Positions 16,318-24,459 of a stretch of 43,113 nt of DNA are shown one piece after another. The position numbers and the translations under genes were made by a program. The DNA comes from Pseudomonadota bacterium (lineage in GTDB: Bacteria; Pseudomonadota; Alphaproteobacteria; Kiloniellales; JACOMY01), in the NCBI GenBank assembly GCA_029781795.1, contig JAKOWB010000232.1, forward strand, positions 1-43,113. Direction: 5' to 3'. How positions within the stretch are numbered: position 1 is the stretch's first letter; every line of letters starts with the position of its first letter. The notes under the pieces are model-generated. The model saw only the letters and a program-made list of their open reading frames with translations, had not been told where the DNA came from and searched no databases.

Positions 16318-17091
16318 ATGCAGGACGACAGCTTCACCATCGGCGGCGAGACGCTTGCCTCGCGCCTCTTCCTCGGCACCGCCGGCTATCCCAACCGCCG
16401 CATCCTGCTGGACGCCGTCGCGGCCTCCGGCACCCAGGTCGTGACCCTGGCGATCCGCCGCGTAAGCCTGGAGGCCTATGCCGGCAGCCTGCTGGACGAC
16501 CTGGATCCGGCCTTGAAGCTGCTGCCCAATACCGCCGGCTGCGCCACGCCGGCGGAGGCGATCCTGACCGCCGAGCTGGCGCGCGAGGCGCTGGGCACCA
16601 ACTGGGTGAAGCTGGAGCTGATCGGCGACCGCGAGACGCTCTATCCCGACGTGGAGAACCTCGTGCCGACCGCCGACGAACTGGTGCGCAAGGGCTTCAC
16701 CGTGCTGCCCTACTGCACCAGCGATCCCATCATCTGCCAGCGCCTGGCCGACGTCGGCTGCGCCGCCGTCATGCCGTTGGGCTCGCCGATCGGCTCGGGG
16801 CAGGGGATCCTCGACCCCTGGACCCTGGAGCTGGTGCTGCGCCGCAGCCCCGTCCCGGTGATCCTGGACGCCGGCATCGGCACGCCATCGGACGCGACGC
16901 GGGCGCTGGAGCTGGGCTGCGCCGCCGTGCTGCTGAACAGCGCCGTCTCGCGCGCCGAGGACCCGGTCGCCATGGCCCGCGCCTTCCGCCTGGCGGTGGA
17001 GGCGGGGCGCCTGGCCCGGCGCGCCGGCCGCATCCCACGCCTGGACCACGCCGAGCCCACCAGCCCGCAGCTCGGCCTGGTCGGGACGTGA
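16318..17091 (+). CDS. thiG: Thiazole synthase ThiG
   Basis: A 257-residue TIM-barrel enzyme that builds the thiazole phosphate from deoxyxylulose 5-phosphate, dehydroglycine and ThiS thiocarboxylate. The Schiff-base lysine lies in [12 protein letters not shown]. Other family blocks are [43 protein letters not shown] and [13 protein letters not shown]. The ATG at 16318 is preferred over an in-frame GTG at 16303 because AGGAG lies at the right distance. It starts 11 bp after thiS and its stop overlaps the GTG start of the ThiE-like gene. Confidence 0.95.
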   Translation: MQDDSFTIGGETLASRLFLGTAGYPNRRILLDAVAASGTQVVTLAIRRVSLEAYAGSLLDDLDPALKLLPNTAGCATPAEAILTAELAREALGTNWVKLELIGDRETLYPDVENLVPTADELVRKGFTVLPYCTSDPIICQRLADVGCAAVMPLGSPIGSGQGILDPWTLELVLRRSPVPVILDAGIGTPSDATRALELGCAAVLLNSAVSRAEDPVAMARAFRLAVEAGRLARRAGRIPRLDHAEPTSPQLGLVGT

Positions 17092-17687
17092 GCCTGCCCG
17101 ATCGCCTGCTGCTGGTGGTGGAGCCGGCGCAGGCGGTGCCGGCGGTCCTGGACCCGATGCTGGCCGCCGGCCTGCGCTGGCTCTGGCTGCGCGCCAAGGC
17201 TCTGGCGCCGGCGGAGGTCCAGGCTCTGCTGGAACGGCTGCTTCCCCGCTTGGACGGGGCCACCTTGAGCCTGGGCGGGCATCCGGCCATCGCGGCGGCA
17301 GCGGGACTCGCCTGCCACCTGCCGCGCGACGGCGATGTCGGCGCGGCGCGGCGGCTGGGCCTGCCGCTGCTGGGCTATTCGGCGCACGACCTGGGCGAGG
17401 CGCGGGCGGCGATCGCGGCGGGCGCCGACTACGTTACCTTGAGTCCGGTCTTTGCGCCGACCAGCAAGCCGCTGTGGGGCGAGGCCCTGGGCCTGGAGAG
17501 CCTGGCCGCGGCGGCGGCCTCGCTGCCCGGCCGTGTCGTTGCGCTGGGCGGCGTGAACGCCGAGCGGCTGCCGGCCTGCCTCGCCGCCGGTGCCGGCGCG
17601 GTGGCGGTCGCCGGGGCCATCCTGGGCGCGGCCGATCCCGCCGCGGCGCTCGCTGCCTGTCGTGCCGCCGCGGCGCGCTCGAAGTGA
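17088..17687 (+). CDS. thiE: Thiamine-phosphate synthase family (ThiE/TenI)
   Basis: A 199-residue TIM-barrel protein of the ThiE/TenI family. ThiE joins the pyrimidine and thiazole phosphates; TenI only aromatises the thiazole. The family blocks [33 protein letters not shown] and [20 protein letters not shown] are clear. The early loop reads WLWLRAKAL rather than the QLREK type, and the later site reads CHLPRDGDV rather than HLGQxD, both more like TenI. The protein is also short. So a TenI-type role is a real alternative. The GTG start overlaps thiG (GTGA), so it is the last gene of the riboswitch-controlled unit. thiC and thiD are not in the window. Confidence 0.8.
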   Translation: MSLPDRLLLVVEPAQAVPAVLDPMLAAGLRWLWLRAKALAPAEVQALLERLLPRLDGATLSLGGHPAIAAAAGLACHLPRDGDVGAARRLGLPLLGYSAHDLGEARAAIAAGADYVTLSPVFAPTSKPLWGEALGLESLAAAAASLPGRVVALGGVNAERLPACLAAGAGAVAVAGAILGAADPAAALAACRAAAARSK

Positions 17688-17795
17688 ATATTCCGTTTCA
17701 ATTCAACTCTCTCCACCTGGCGGGATGAATTCGGGTTGCAAAGCCCCGGAAAGGCTGTTGGCATCACCCGATAATCAAAAGGGGAGGGCTTCGCG

Positions 17796-19439
17796 ATGCA
17801 CCGGAAGGCAGGCTTTGGCATGGGCTTCGGCCTGGCCGCGGCGTTCCTGGCACTGGCTTTTGGCTTGCCTGAACGAGCCGCGCTGGCGGACAGCGAACCG
17901 ACAGTGCAGGAAACCCAGACCCAGATGATGTTCTTCCGCTCCTATCCGCAGGACGCGAAGAACTGCCAGGTCGCGGTGAAGGATGGCGAGGTCATCTATC
18001 CCGGCATCGGCGCACCTGCCGCCACCTGTCCCGACGCCTATGCCTGGAATGCCTTCATGAGCGTCATCCAGAGCCGCTTCTGGACCTGGGCGATGGACAC
18101 GACGGTCTGGCCGGACCAGCCGCTGCCGCTCTGCGCCAAGGCCGGCGACAAGGACTGCTGCGACCCTTCGCTGCTCGATGGTGCCAAGCCCTTCCAGGGC
18201 GCGCCGAACGAGCGCTGCCCCTATTCGCCGGCCGACTATGCCAATCCGCCGCTGCTGAAGGTCGAGCAGGCGAACAACCACTCGCCGACCTTCGTCAATC
18301 ACCTGAACCCCGCGCGCCAGCTCCGCGACGAGGAGGTCGAGCTCATCTATCGCAACGAAGCGCTGATGCGCTCGATCTTCGAGCAGAACCTCTATTCCAA
18401 GGAGGGGCTGGGTGCCCGCTTCCGCGCCCTCAACACGGCGCTGGAATCCTCGCCGCCCTATCACCCCGAGATGCTGGAGGTCTATTTCCCGACGGACTCG
18501 ATCATGGCCAAGGCCGACTGGGTGCATGAGCGCTTCATGCTGGCCAAGGGCCTGATCACCGACAAGGGACCCAACGGCGAGAAGCTCGACCCGCCGCAGA
18601 ACCCCGAGTTCCCCTATGTCACGGTCTGGATGGAGGGCAAGGACCCGGCCGACACCGGCTACTACTACCTGGTCGCCATGACCAACGCGAGCAAGGTGCT
18701 GCCGAGCTGGCACTGGTACGCCATCGAGCACGTCGCCAACCTCGGGCGCTGCGACTATCTCGGCTGCAACGATTCCTTCGGCTACCTGACGCCGGGCAAG
18801 ACGCTGGACGGCGTGCAGATCGGCCGGAACTACATTCCGCCGAACCCGCTGGGCGATCCCGTCCCGGACAACGATCCCTCGCCGGACTTCCCCAGCGGCT
18901 ATGGCCTGACCTACCTGCCGGCTGAGACCGGCGAGGCCATGACCGAGCAGCTCAAGGCCCTGATGCAGCACTATGGCGTCGCCACCGCGGCGGTCGATGC
19001 CGACCCCAAGACGCTGGACCCCTCCGACCCGGCCTGGGCGAACTACCGCCTGAAGGGCAGCCAGACCCAGTTCGCCACCCGCGACGGCGTGGCCAACATC
19101 ATGGGCGCCTCGGTCACCGAGGGCGGCTTCGTGAACTCGGCCTCCTGCATGACCTGCCACTCGACGGCGACGACTGACGAATATGGCAATCCCGGCATGG
19201 CCAGCGTCGGCTCGATCTCGCGCATGAACCTGCTGGGCTTCACCGAGGGCGTCACCGGTCCGCCCGAGGAGGCCTGGTTCTTCAATTTCGGTTCGCCGAT
19301 CTACAACGCCATGCCGCTGGACTACGTCTGGGGCATCCTCAACGCCGAATGCATCAAGGACGCGACGGACCCGGCCCAGAAGGCCAAGGGCCGCTGCGAG
19401 AGCTATGACAACATGGTCCTGACCTGGCCGGGCAAGTAG
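17796..19439 (+). CDS. Exported protein with one CXXCH haem-binding motif
   Basis: A 547-residue protein with a signal peptide (FGMGFGLAAAFLALAFGL, likely cleaved near ALA-D at about residue 32). One haem c attachment motif, CMTCH, lies at residues 451-455, so it may be a mono-haem periplasmic protein. Several other Cys occur, including a CAKAGDKDCCDP cluster and RCDYLGC, which suggest disulfides. Aromatic-rich blocks such as ASKVLPSWHWYAIEHVANLG are conserved-looking, but I do not recognise the family. A good Shine-Dalgarno site (GGGGAGGG) precedes the ATG. It is convergent with the exported PS-decarboxylase-like gene, and a strong hairpin lies between them. A link between the two is inference. 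Confidence 0.75.
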   Translation: MHRKAGFGMGFGLAAAFLALAFGLPERAALADSEPTVQETQTQMMFFRSYPQDAKNCQVAVKDGEVIYPGIGAPAATCPDAYAWNAFMSVIQSRFWTWAMDTTVWPDQPLPLCAKAGDKDCCDPSLLDGAKPFQGAPNERCPYSPADYANPPLLKVEQANNHSPTFVNHLNPARQLRDEEVELIYRNEALMRSIFEQNLYSKEGLGARFRALNTALESSPPYHPEMLEVYFPTDSIMAKADWVHERFMLAKGLITDKGPNGEKLDPPQNPEFPYVTVWMEGKDPADTGYYYLVAMTNASKVLPSWHWYAIEHVANLGRCDYLGCNDSFGYLTPGKTLDGVQIGRNYIPPNPLGDPVPDNDPSPDFPSGYGLTYLPAETGEAMTEQLKALMQHYGVATAAVDADPKTLDPSDPAWANYRLKGSQTQFATRDGVANIMGASVTEGGFVNSASCMTCHSTATTDEYGNPGMASVGSISRMNLLGFTEGVTGPPEEAWFFNFGSPIYNAMPLDYVWGILNAECIKDATDPAQKAKGRCESYDNMVLTWPGK

Positions 19440-19463
19440 CGTCCGGCTGCCGACCCGCGTAAC

Positions 19464-19495
19464 GCGGCCCTTCCGGCCTGTGCCGGGAGGGCCGC
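19464..19495. terminator. Hairpin terminator between convergent genes
   Basis: A 14-bp inverted repeat (19464-19477 with 19482-19495, one G-T pair) closed by the four-base loop CTGT lies in the 72 bp between two stop codons facing each other. It begins GCGGCCCT and ends AGGGCCGC. The T-run is short on the plus side (GTTT after the stem). It probably serves both strands. Confidence 0.65.
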
Positions 19496-19511
19496 TGCCG
19501 TTTCCGGCCGA

Positions 19512-20918
19512 TCAGTCGGTCGCCCAGGGCGTCTTCGGCGGGTGGTAGGGGAAGTTGAAGATGCCGATCTGGTTGCCCAGGCGCGTCTGCACCGAAGGGT
19601 CGACCATGTGGGCGCCGTCCATGCCCTCGATCGGCGAGAAGAGCATGATGTTCAGCGAGCCGCCGAAGAAGAAGTTGCCGAGGCGCGTCACGCCCTTCTT
19701 CACCTTGGCGCCCTTGACCACCGTCGGATCGAAGACGACCGAGCCGACGGTCTCCAGCCCGACCGGGATCGAGGCGACGTAGCCGGTCAGCCGCTCCGGC
19801 GTCTTGCCCGGCAGGTTGGCGTAGGAGACCTTGATGATGATGACGCCGCGCTGGTTGGTCTGGAACTGGCTGAAGTCCGTGCCGGGGCGGCCGACGTCGC
19901 CGCTGAGCGGCACCCAGTTGGGCCAGTCGTAGTAGCCGAAGGTGCCGGAGGAATACTGGCTGCCGGCCTCGACGATCTCGGCGTACTGGATCTCGCCATC
20001 CACCGGGCTGTGGAAGTGGTGATAGGTGTTCGGCATCAGTACGCAGGCGAGGCCGGTGCCACCGACGAACTTGTCCTTGAGCTCCGCCGGGGCGTTGGCG
20101 AGCAGCTGCTCGACCGAGATAGGGATGCCCTTCACGTCCAGCACCGTGCCGGGCTGCAGCGGGTTGTCGACCACCTGGCGGGTCACCTCGCCGGTGTCCT
20201 TCACCAGCATCTGCACCAGCGGGTTCATGATGCAGTCGGTCGGCGAGACCACGACGTAGTCGCGGTCGGGGAAGGTGACGGGGCGCGAGGGATAGCTGCC
20301 GGTCGCGGCGTCGAACTTGAGGCTGCGGGCGAAGAAGTCGTTCCAGCTTTTGTACTGGCCGGCCTCGCTGCGCTCGTAGTCCTGCATCTCCAGCCGCGGA
20401 TCGGCGACCCACTGGGCGATCGGCGCGGTCGAGGCCGGACTGTCCATGTAGACCTTGTATTCCTTGTTGAACATGATCAGGAAATTCTTAACCGAATCAA
20501 GCGGTTGGCTTGGGTCGTTCGGATCGATCCCGAGCACCAGCCGGTGCGCCGCCGGGTTGTGGTAGTAGAACCACGAGAAGTACTGGATCGAGTCCAGGGC
20601 GTTGTCGTTGGTGCCGACGATCTGCGGCAGCAGGGCGCAGACCTGGGTGTAGAAGGTGCTGACCGCGACCATCAGCCCGGCGCCGTCGCCGGCCGAGAGC
20701 CAGGGATTGGCGCCGGAGCCGCCATAGGTGTATCCGGGCGGCAGGGGCTGCAGGCCGTCGAAGGCCGCCTGGAAGCCGGCCTGGGTGCGGGGATCGCTGG
20801 CGTACTGCGCCATGAGATACTTGATCGAGCCCTCGCAGGGGCCATTCTCGGCCCGGGCCGCGGTGCCGCCGAGCAGGACCAACGCCAGGCTGACAAGAAG
20901 TGATGCCCGTCGCATCAT
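19512..20918 (-). CDS. Exported phosphatidylserine-decarboxylase-like protein
   Basis: A 468-residue protein with a signal peptide (SLLVSLALVLLGG, cut after ARA at about 23), so it should lie outside the cytoplasm. The C-terminal part is of the phosphatidylserine decarboxylase type: YHHFHSPVDG at 299-308 gives the His site, and FFFGGSLNIMLFSP contains the self-cleavage pair G420-S421 that would make the pyruvoyl cofactor. Ordinary bacterial PSD is a membrane-bound cytoplasmic-face enzyme of about 220-320 residues without a signal peptide. Here an extra N-terminal half of about 180 residues precedes the catalytic part. The usual LGST is replaced by GGSL. It may act on phosphatidylserine or a small amino acid in the periplasm. 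A Shine-Dalgarno site GGAAGGAA precedes the ATG. Confidence 0.8.
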   Translation of the reverse strand: MMRRASLLVSLALVLLGGTAARAENGPCEGSIKYLMAQYASDPRTQAGFQAAFDGLQPLPPGYTYGGSGANPWLSAGDGAGLMVAVSTFYTQVCALLPQIVGTNDNALDSIQYFSWFYYHNPAAHRLVLGIDPNDPSQPLDSVKNFLIMFNKEYKVYMDSPASTAPIAQWVADPRLEMQDYERSEAGQYKSWNDFFARSLKFDAATGSYPSRPVTFPDRDYVVVSPTDCIMNPLVQMLVKDTGEVTRQVVDNPLQPGTVLDVKGIPISVEQLLANAPAELKDKFVGGTGLACVLMPNTYHHFHSPVDGEIQYAEIVEAGSQYSSGTFGYYDWPNWVPLSGDVGRPGTDFSQFQTNQRGVIIIKVSYANLPGKTPERLTGYVASIPVGLETVGSVVFDPTVVKGAKVKKGVTRLGNFFFGGSLNIMLFSPIEGMDGAHMVDPSVQTRLGNQIGIFNFPYHPPKTPWATD

Positions 20919-21228
20919 GCTTTTCCTTCCATTTTTCAGGGTTTCGATGAAGACCCGTGGGAGGGCCGGCCGCGAAGCGGCAATATCCCTTTAATCTATC
21001 AGGCTGGGCGGCCGGGCGGTACGAGGGATGATTCCGCCGCCTGGAAGGAGGCGGCAGCGACGGCCCCCGGCGCATCGTGCCGCGCGCCGCGAACAGGACT
21101 TGAGGAGGCCCAGGGATAAACTGTTCCCGGCGCCGGCCGCGTGCCGGGGGAAAGTCATTGCTTTTGCGGGACTGCTGGGCTAATCGCGCGCCCTGACATT
21201 CACCCGGTCACAAGACAAACCCTTCCCC
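20919..21228. other. Divergent intergenic region, PSD-like / cysD
   Basis: 310 bp without a supported gene. The left part (about 20975-21000) is AT-richer and probably holds the promoter of the minus-strand PSD-like gene. The right part holds the cysD promoter candidate described separately. No riboswitch consensus was recognised. Confidence 0.6.
21158..21186 (+). promoter_or_regulatory. Candidate promoter for cysD-cysNC
   Basis: TTGCTT at 21158-21163 and TAATCG at 21181-21186 are separated by 17 bp, 42 bp before the cysD ATG. The pattern is moderate. No strong Shine-Dalgarno site precedes the ATG. Confidence 0.3.
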
Positions 21229-22023
21229 ATGCAGCACCTGGACGAGTTGGAAGCGCAGTCGGTCTTCATCCTGCGCGAAGCCTACAACCGCATCGACCCG
21301 CTCTTCATGCTGTGGTCGCTGGGCAAGGACTCCAACGTCATGGTGTGGCTGGCGAAGAAGGCCTTCTTCGGCCACGTGCCCTTCCCGGTGCTGCACGTCG
21401 ACACCGGCAAGAAGTTCCCCGAGATGTACGCCTTCCGCGACCGCTACGCGAAGGAATGGAAGCTCGACTTCCGCAGCGTGCCCTGTCCGCCGGTCGACTC
21501 GGTCGATCCCTCGCTGCCGCCGGCCGCCCGCTCGGCCGCGCGCAAGACCGAGGGGCTGAAGCAGGCCATCGCCAAATGGCAGATCCAGGGGATCATCGCC
21601 GGCATCCGCCGCGACGAGCAGGCGACCCGCGCCAAGGAGCGCTACTTCAGCCCGCGCGACGAGCACGGCACCTGGGACCTGAAGGACCAGCCGCCGGAGT
21701 TCTGGGAGCAGTACAAGACCGACTTCCCGCCCGGCACGCACCTGCGCATCCATCCGCTGCTGCACTGGACCGAACTGGACATCTGGCGCTACACGCGGCG
21801 CGAGGGCATCCCGACCGTGCCGCTCTACTATGCGCGCGACGGCAAGCGCTATCGCTCGCTGGGCGATGCCGACATCACCTTCCCCGTGGAGTCCGAGGCC
21901 GCGACGATCGACGAGATCATCGCCGAACTGGAAACCACCAAGACCTCCGAGCGCGCCGGGCGCGCCATGGACCACGAGCGCGAGGACGCCTTCGAGCGGC
22001 TGCGCGCCACCGGCTATATGTGA
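21229..22023 (+). CDS. cysD: Sulfate adenylyltransferase subunit 2, CysD
   Basis: A 264-residue adenylyl-transferring subunit that makes APS from ATP and sulfate together with the GTPase CysN. The PP-loop motif is SLGKDSNV at residues 30-37. Further blocks are FPVLHVDTGKKFPEMYAFRD, GIRRDEQATRAKER, HPLLHWTELDIWRYTRRE and the C-terminal KTSERAGRAMDHER. The length is slightly under that of the E. coli protein (about 300) because the N-terminal extension is short. cysNC starts 8 bp after its stop. This is the first step of cysteine and sulfo-group supply. Confidence 0.95.
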   Translation: MQHLDELEAQSVFILREAYNRIDPLFMLWSLGKDSNVMVWLAKKAFFGHVPFPVLHVDTGKKFPEMYAFRDRYAKEWKLDFRSVPCPPVDSVDPSLPPAARSAARKTEGLKQAIAKWQIQGIIAGIRRDEQATRAKERYFSPRDEHGTWDLKDQPPEFWEQYKTDFPPGTHLRIHPLLHWTELDIWRYTRREGIPTVPLYYARDGKRYRSLGDADITFPVESEAATIDEIIAELETTKTSERAGRAMDHEREDAFERLRATGYM

Positions 22024-22031
22024 GCCGCCCG

Positions 22032-23924
22032 ATGCAGTCGCCAGCCTCCCTTTCGGTGCCCTTCAAGGTCGTGGTGGTCGGCCACGTCGACCACGGCAAG
22101 TCGAGCCTGATCGGCCGGCTGCTCTATGAGACCGGCATGCTGTCGGACGCCAAGGTGAAGGAGCTGGAAGCGGTTTCGGCCAAGCGCGGCATGCCGCTGG
22201 AATGGTCCTTCGCGCTCGATGCCTTCCAGGCCGAGCGCGACCAGGCCATCACCATCGACACCACGCAGATCTTCTTCCGCACGGCCGAGCGGCCCTATGT
22301 CATCATCGACGCGCCGGGGCACCGCGAGTTCCTGAAGAACATGGTCTCGGGCGCCGCCCAGGCCGACGCCGCCGTGCTGGTGGTCGACGCCGCCGAAGGC
22401 GTGCGCGAGCAGACCCGCCGCCATGCCTATCTGCTGCGCCTGCTGGGCCTGAAGCAGGTCGTGGTGGCGATCAACAAGATGGACCTGGTCGGCCACCAGC
22501 GTGACCGCTTCGAGGCGGTGGCGCGCGAGATCACCGGCTATCTCGCCGACATCGGGCAGGTGCCGACCCGCATCGTTCCGATCTCGGCCCGGCATGGCGA
22601 CAACCTGGCCGGCCGCTCGGCCCACATGGACTGGTACGACGGCCCGACGTTGCTGGCGACGCTGGATTCCATGACCCAGGCGCCGGCGCCCGAAGGCCAG
22701 CCGCTGCGCCTCTCGATCCAGGACGTCTATCACTTCGACGAGCGCCGCATCCTGGCCGGCCGGGTGGAGAGCGGGCGCCTGTCGGTCGGCGACACGGTGC
22801 TCTTCTCGCCGTCCAACAAGACCGCGCTGGTGTCCAGCATCGAAAGCTGGAACCTGCCGGCGCCGCCGGTGGAGGCCCGGGCCGGGCAGTCGGTCGGCTT
22901 CACCCTGCGCGAGCAGATCTTCGTCGAGCGCGGCGAGATGGCGAGCCACCTGGAGGCGCCGCCGAAGCTCACCACCGTATTCCGGGCCCATCTCTTCTTC
23001 CTGGGCCGCAACCCGCTGACGGTGGGCAAGGGCTACAAGCTCAAGCTGGCCACCACCGAGGCACGGGTCACGGTCGAGGCGATCGAGCGGGTGATCGACA
23101 CCGACACCCTGGCGGCCAAGCCGGGCGCCGCCGTCGGCCGCAACGAGGTGGCCGAGGTGGTCTTCCGCACCCGCCGGATCCTGGCGGTGGACGAGTTCCG
23201 CGACCTGCCGCGCAGCGGCCGCTTCGTGCTGATCGAGGACTACGACACGGTCGCCGGCGGCCTGATCTCGATGGAGGGTTATCCCGACCAGCGCGGCGCG
23301 CTGACGGTGAAGTCGACCAATGTCTATTCCGTGCAGCACCGCATCGGCCCGGTGCAGCGCTTCGCCCGCAACGGCCACCGCGGCGGCGTGCTCTGGTTCA
23401 CCGGTCTCTCGGGCTCGGGCAAGTCGACCCTGGCGATGGAAATCGAGAGCCGCCTCTTCGGCAAGGGCTGGCAGGTCTATGTGCTGGACGGCGACAACGT
23501 GCGCCGCGGCCTCAACGCCAACCTGGGCTTCAGCCCCGATGACCGGGCGGAGAACATCCGCCGCGTCGGCGAGGTGGCGGCCCTGTTCGCCGAGGCCGGC
23601 TTCATCGTCATCACCGCCTTCATCTCGCCCTACCAGGCCGACCGCGACCGCGCCCGCGCCGCCGCCCAGGCCAACGCCAGCGGCGCCTTCCACGAGATCT
23701 ATATCAAGGCCGGCCTCGCCGCCTGCGAGCGGCGCGACCCCAAGGGGCTCTACGCCAAGGCGCGGCAGGGCAAGATCGCCGAGTTCACCGGCATTTCTGC
23801 GCCCTACGAGGCGCCGGCGGCGCCGGAACTCACGGTCGATACCGAGGCCCTGACTATCGACGCTGCGGTCGCCAGCATATTGGCCTATGTCGAACGGTCC
23901 TTCTCGCTGGACAGTGGCAAATAG
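22032..23924 (+). CDS. cysNC: Bifunctional CysN-CysC: ATP sulfurylase GTPase plus APS kinase
   Basis: A 630-residue fusion, as in NodQ-type proteins. The N-terminal CysN part is an EF-Tu-like GTPase: G1 GHVDHGKS at 17-24, G3 DAPGH, G4 NKMD, followed by beta-barrel domains. The C-terminal CysC part (from about residue 440) has the P-loop GLSGSGKST at 458-466, DGDNVRRGLNANLGFS, and ITAFISPYQADRDRAR. The linker is short and in frame with no stop. It should drive APS synthesis by GTP hydrolysis and phosphorylate APS to PAPS. A long frame upstream, overlapping cysD, is spurious. A hairpin with T5 ends the unit at 24010-24029. Confidence 0.95.
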   Translation: MQSPASLSVPFKVVVVGHVDHGKSSLIGRLLYETGMLSDAKVKELEAVSAKRGMPLEWSFALDAFQAERDQAITIDTTQIFFRTAERPYVIIDAPGHREFLKNMVSGAAQADAAVLVVDAAEGVREQTRRHAYLLRLLGLKQVVVAINKMDLVGHQRDRFEAVAREITGYLADIGQVPTRIVPISARHGDNLAGRSAHMDWYDGPTLLATLDSMTQAPAPEGQPLRLSIQDVYHFDERRILAGRVESGRLSVGDTVLFSPSNKTALVSSIESWNLPAPPVEARAGQSVGFTLREQIFVERGEMASHLEAPPKLTTVFRAHLFFLGRNPLTVGKGYKLKLATTEARVTVEAIERVIDTDTLAAKPGAAVGRNEVAEVVFRTRRILAVDEFRDLPRSGRFVLIEDYDTVAGGLISMEGYPDQRGALTVKSTNVYSVQHRIGPVQRFARNGHRGGVLWFTGLSGSGKSTLAMEIESRLFGKGWQVYVLDGDNVRRGLNANLGFSPDDRAENIRRVGEVAALFAEAGFIVITAFISPYQADRDRARAAAQANASGAFHEIYIKAGLAACERRDPKGLYAKARQGKIAEFTGISAPYEAPAAPELTVDTEALTIDAAVASILAYVERSFSLDSGK

Positions 23925-24009
23925 GCCACGGCACCTCGGCGAAAACTGCATCTTCAGTGTGGTTTTGAGGATTATTCCGTAATAGATTGTTAATATTGGA
24001 AAAATTAGC

Positions 24010-24029
24010 GGCAAAGCCTGCCGTTTTTC
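24010..24029 (+). terminator. Intrinsic terminator after cysNC
   Basis: CGGCA (24010-24014), loop AAGCC and TGCCG (24020-24024) are followed directly by TTTTT. A flanking G-T pair can extend the stem to six pairs. The stem is short, but it sits in an AT-rich stretch right after cysNC, so it is probably functional. Confidence 0.65.
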
Positions 24030-24055
24030 GGCCTCTTTTCGGCTTTTATCCGCCT

Positions 24056-24084
24056 TGACCATGGCGCTTGCCCACCCGTAAAGT
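24056..24084 (+). promoter_or_regulatory. Near-consensus sigma-70 promoter
   Basis: TTGACA at 24056-24061, a 17-bp spacer and TAAAGT at 24079-24084. The -35 box is perfect and the spacing ideal. It lies just after the cysNC terminator and about 370 bp ahead of the M23 peptidase ATG. The resulting transcript would carry a long leader or a separate RNA. Confidence 0.5.
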
Positions 24085-24459
24085 CCCGCTCGCTCCACAA
24101 GCGCCGGGCAAGGCGCGGGCAGTGCTGGTGGCGGCACTTCAGGGGTCGGCACGGGAGGCTGGCCTCGCCACGAAGCGAGTCGGGGAGACCTTCGGGGACA
24201 TCCCTCAGATCCCAGTGATGGAGGTCGTGGCGCGGGGGCGCGCACGGCATCCAGGCGTCGCAACTGAGCGACCCCTGCCAGGGTCGCCGCCGCGGCGCGG
24301 AAACGTCCATGCCGCGGTCGGGGCCGCTGGCGTGGCGACACGTGTGGCCGGCGCCCGGGTGCGTCACGCACCGGCTGGCCACGCGGGCAAACGGTTCGGC
24401 CGGGGCTGACGGGGCCCGGGCAGGATTGGTTGCACGATGCGACGGGAGGGGAGGAAGAG
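24085..24459 (+). other. Hairpin-rich non-coding segment (leader or RNA gene candidate)
   Basis: 375 bp with no convincing protein gene. Starting right after the promoter there is a series of perfect inverted repeats: GCGCC/GGCGC (24101-24116), AGTGC/GCACT (24121-24138), CGCCACGA/TCGTGGCG (24166-24232), GCGACCC/GGGTCGC (24268-24287), and a compound stem GTGGCC/GGCCAC enclosing GGTGCG-TCA-CGCACC (24344-24382). GTCGC/GCGAC (24257-24272) would compete with the fourth stem. There is no T-run at the end. It could be the leader of the M23 gene or a small RNA. Chance hairpins are frequent at this GC content. I matched it to no known RNA family: the marks of RNase P RNA, 4.5S RNA and tmRNA are absent. 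Confidence 0.4.

Noticed and set aside
24085..24459. RNase P RNA, 4.5S RNA or tmRNA in the hairpin-rich gap
   Set aside because: The invariant GAGGAAAGTCC of RNase P RNA, GGAAGGAAGCAGCC of 4.5S RNA and the TTCGA-type ends of tmRNA are not found. 6S RNA cannot be excluded by eye.
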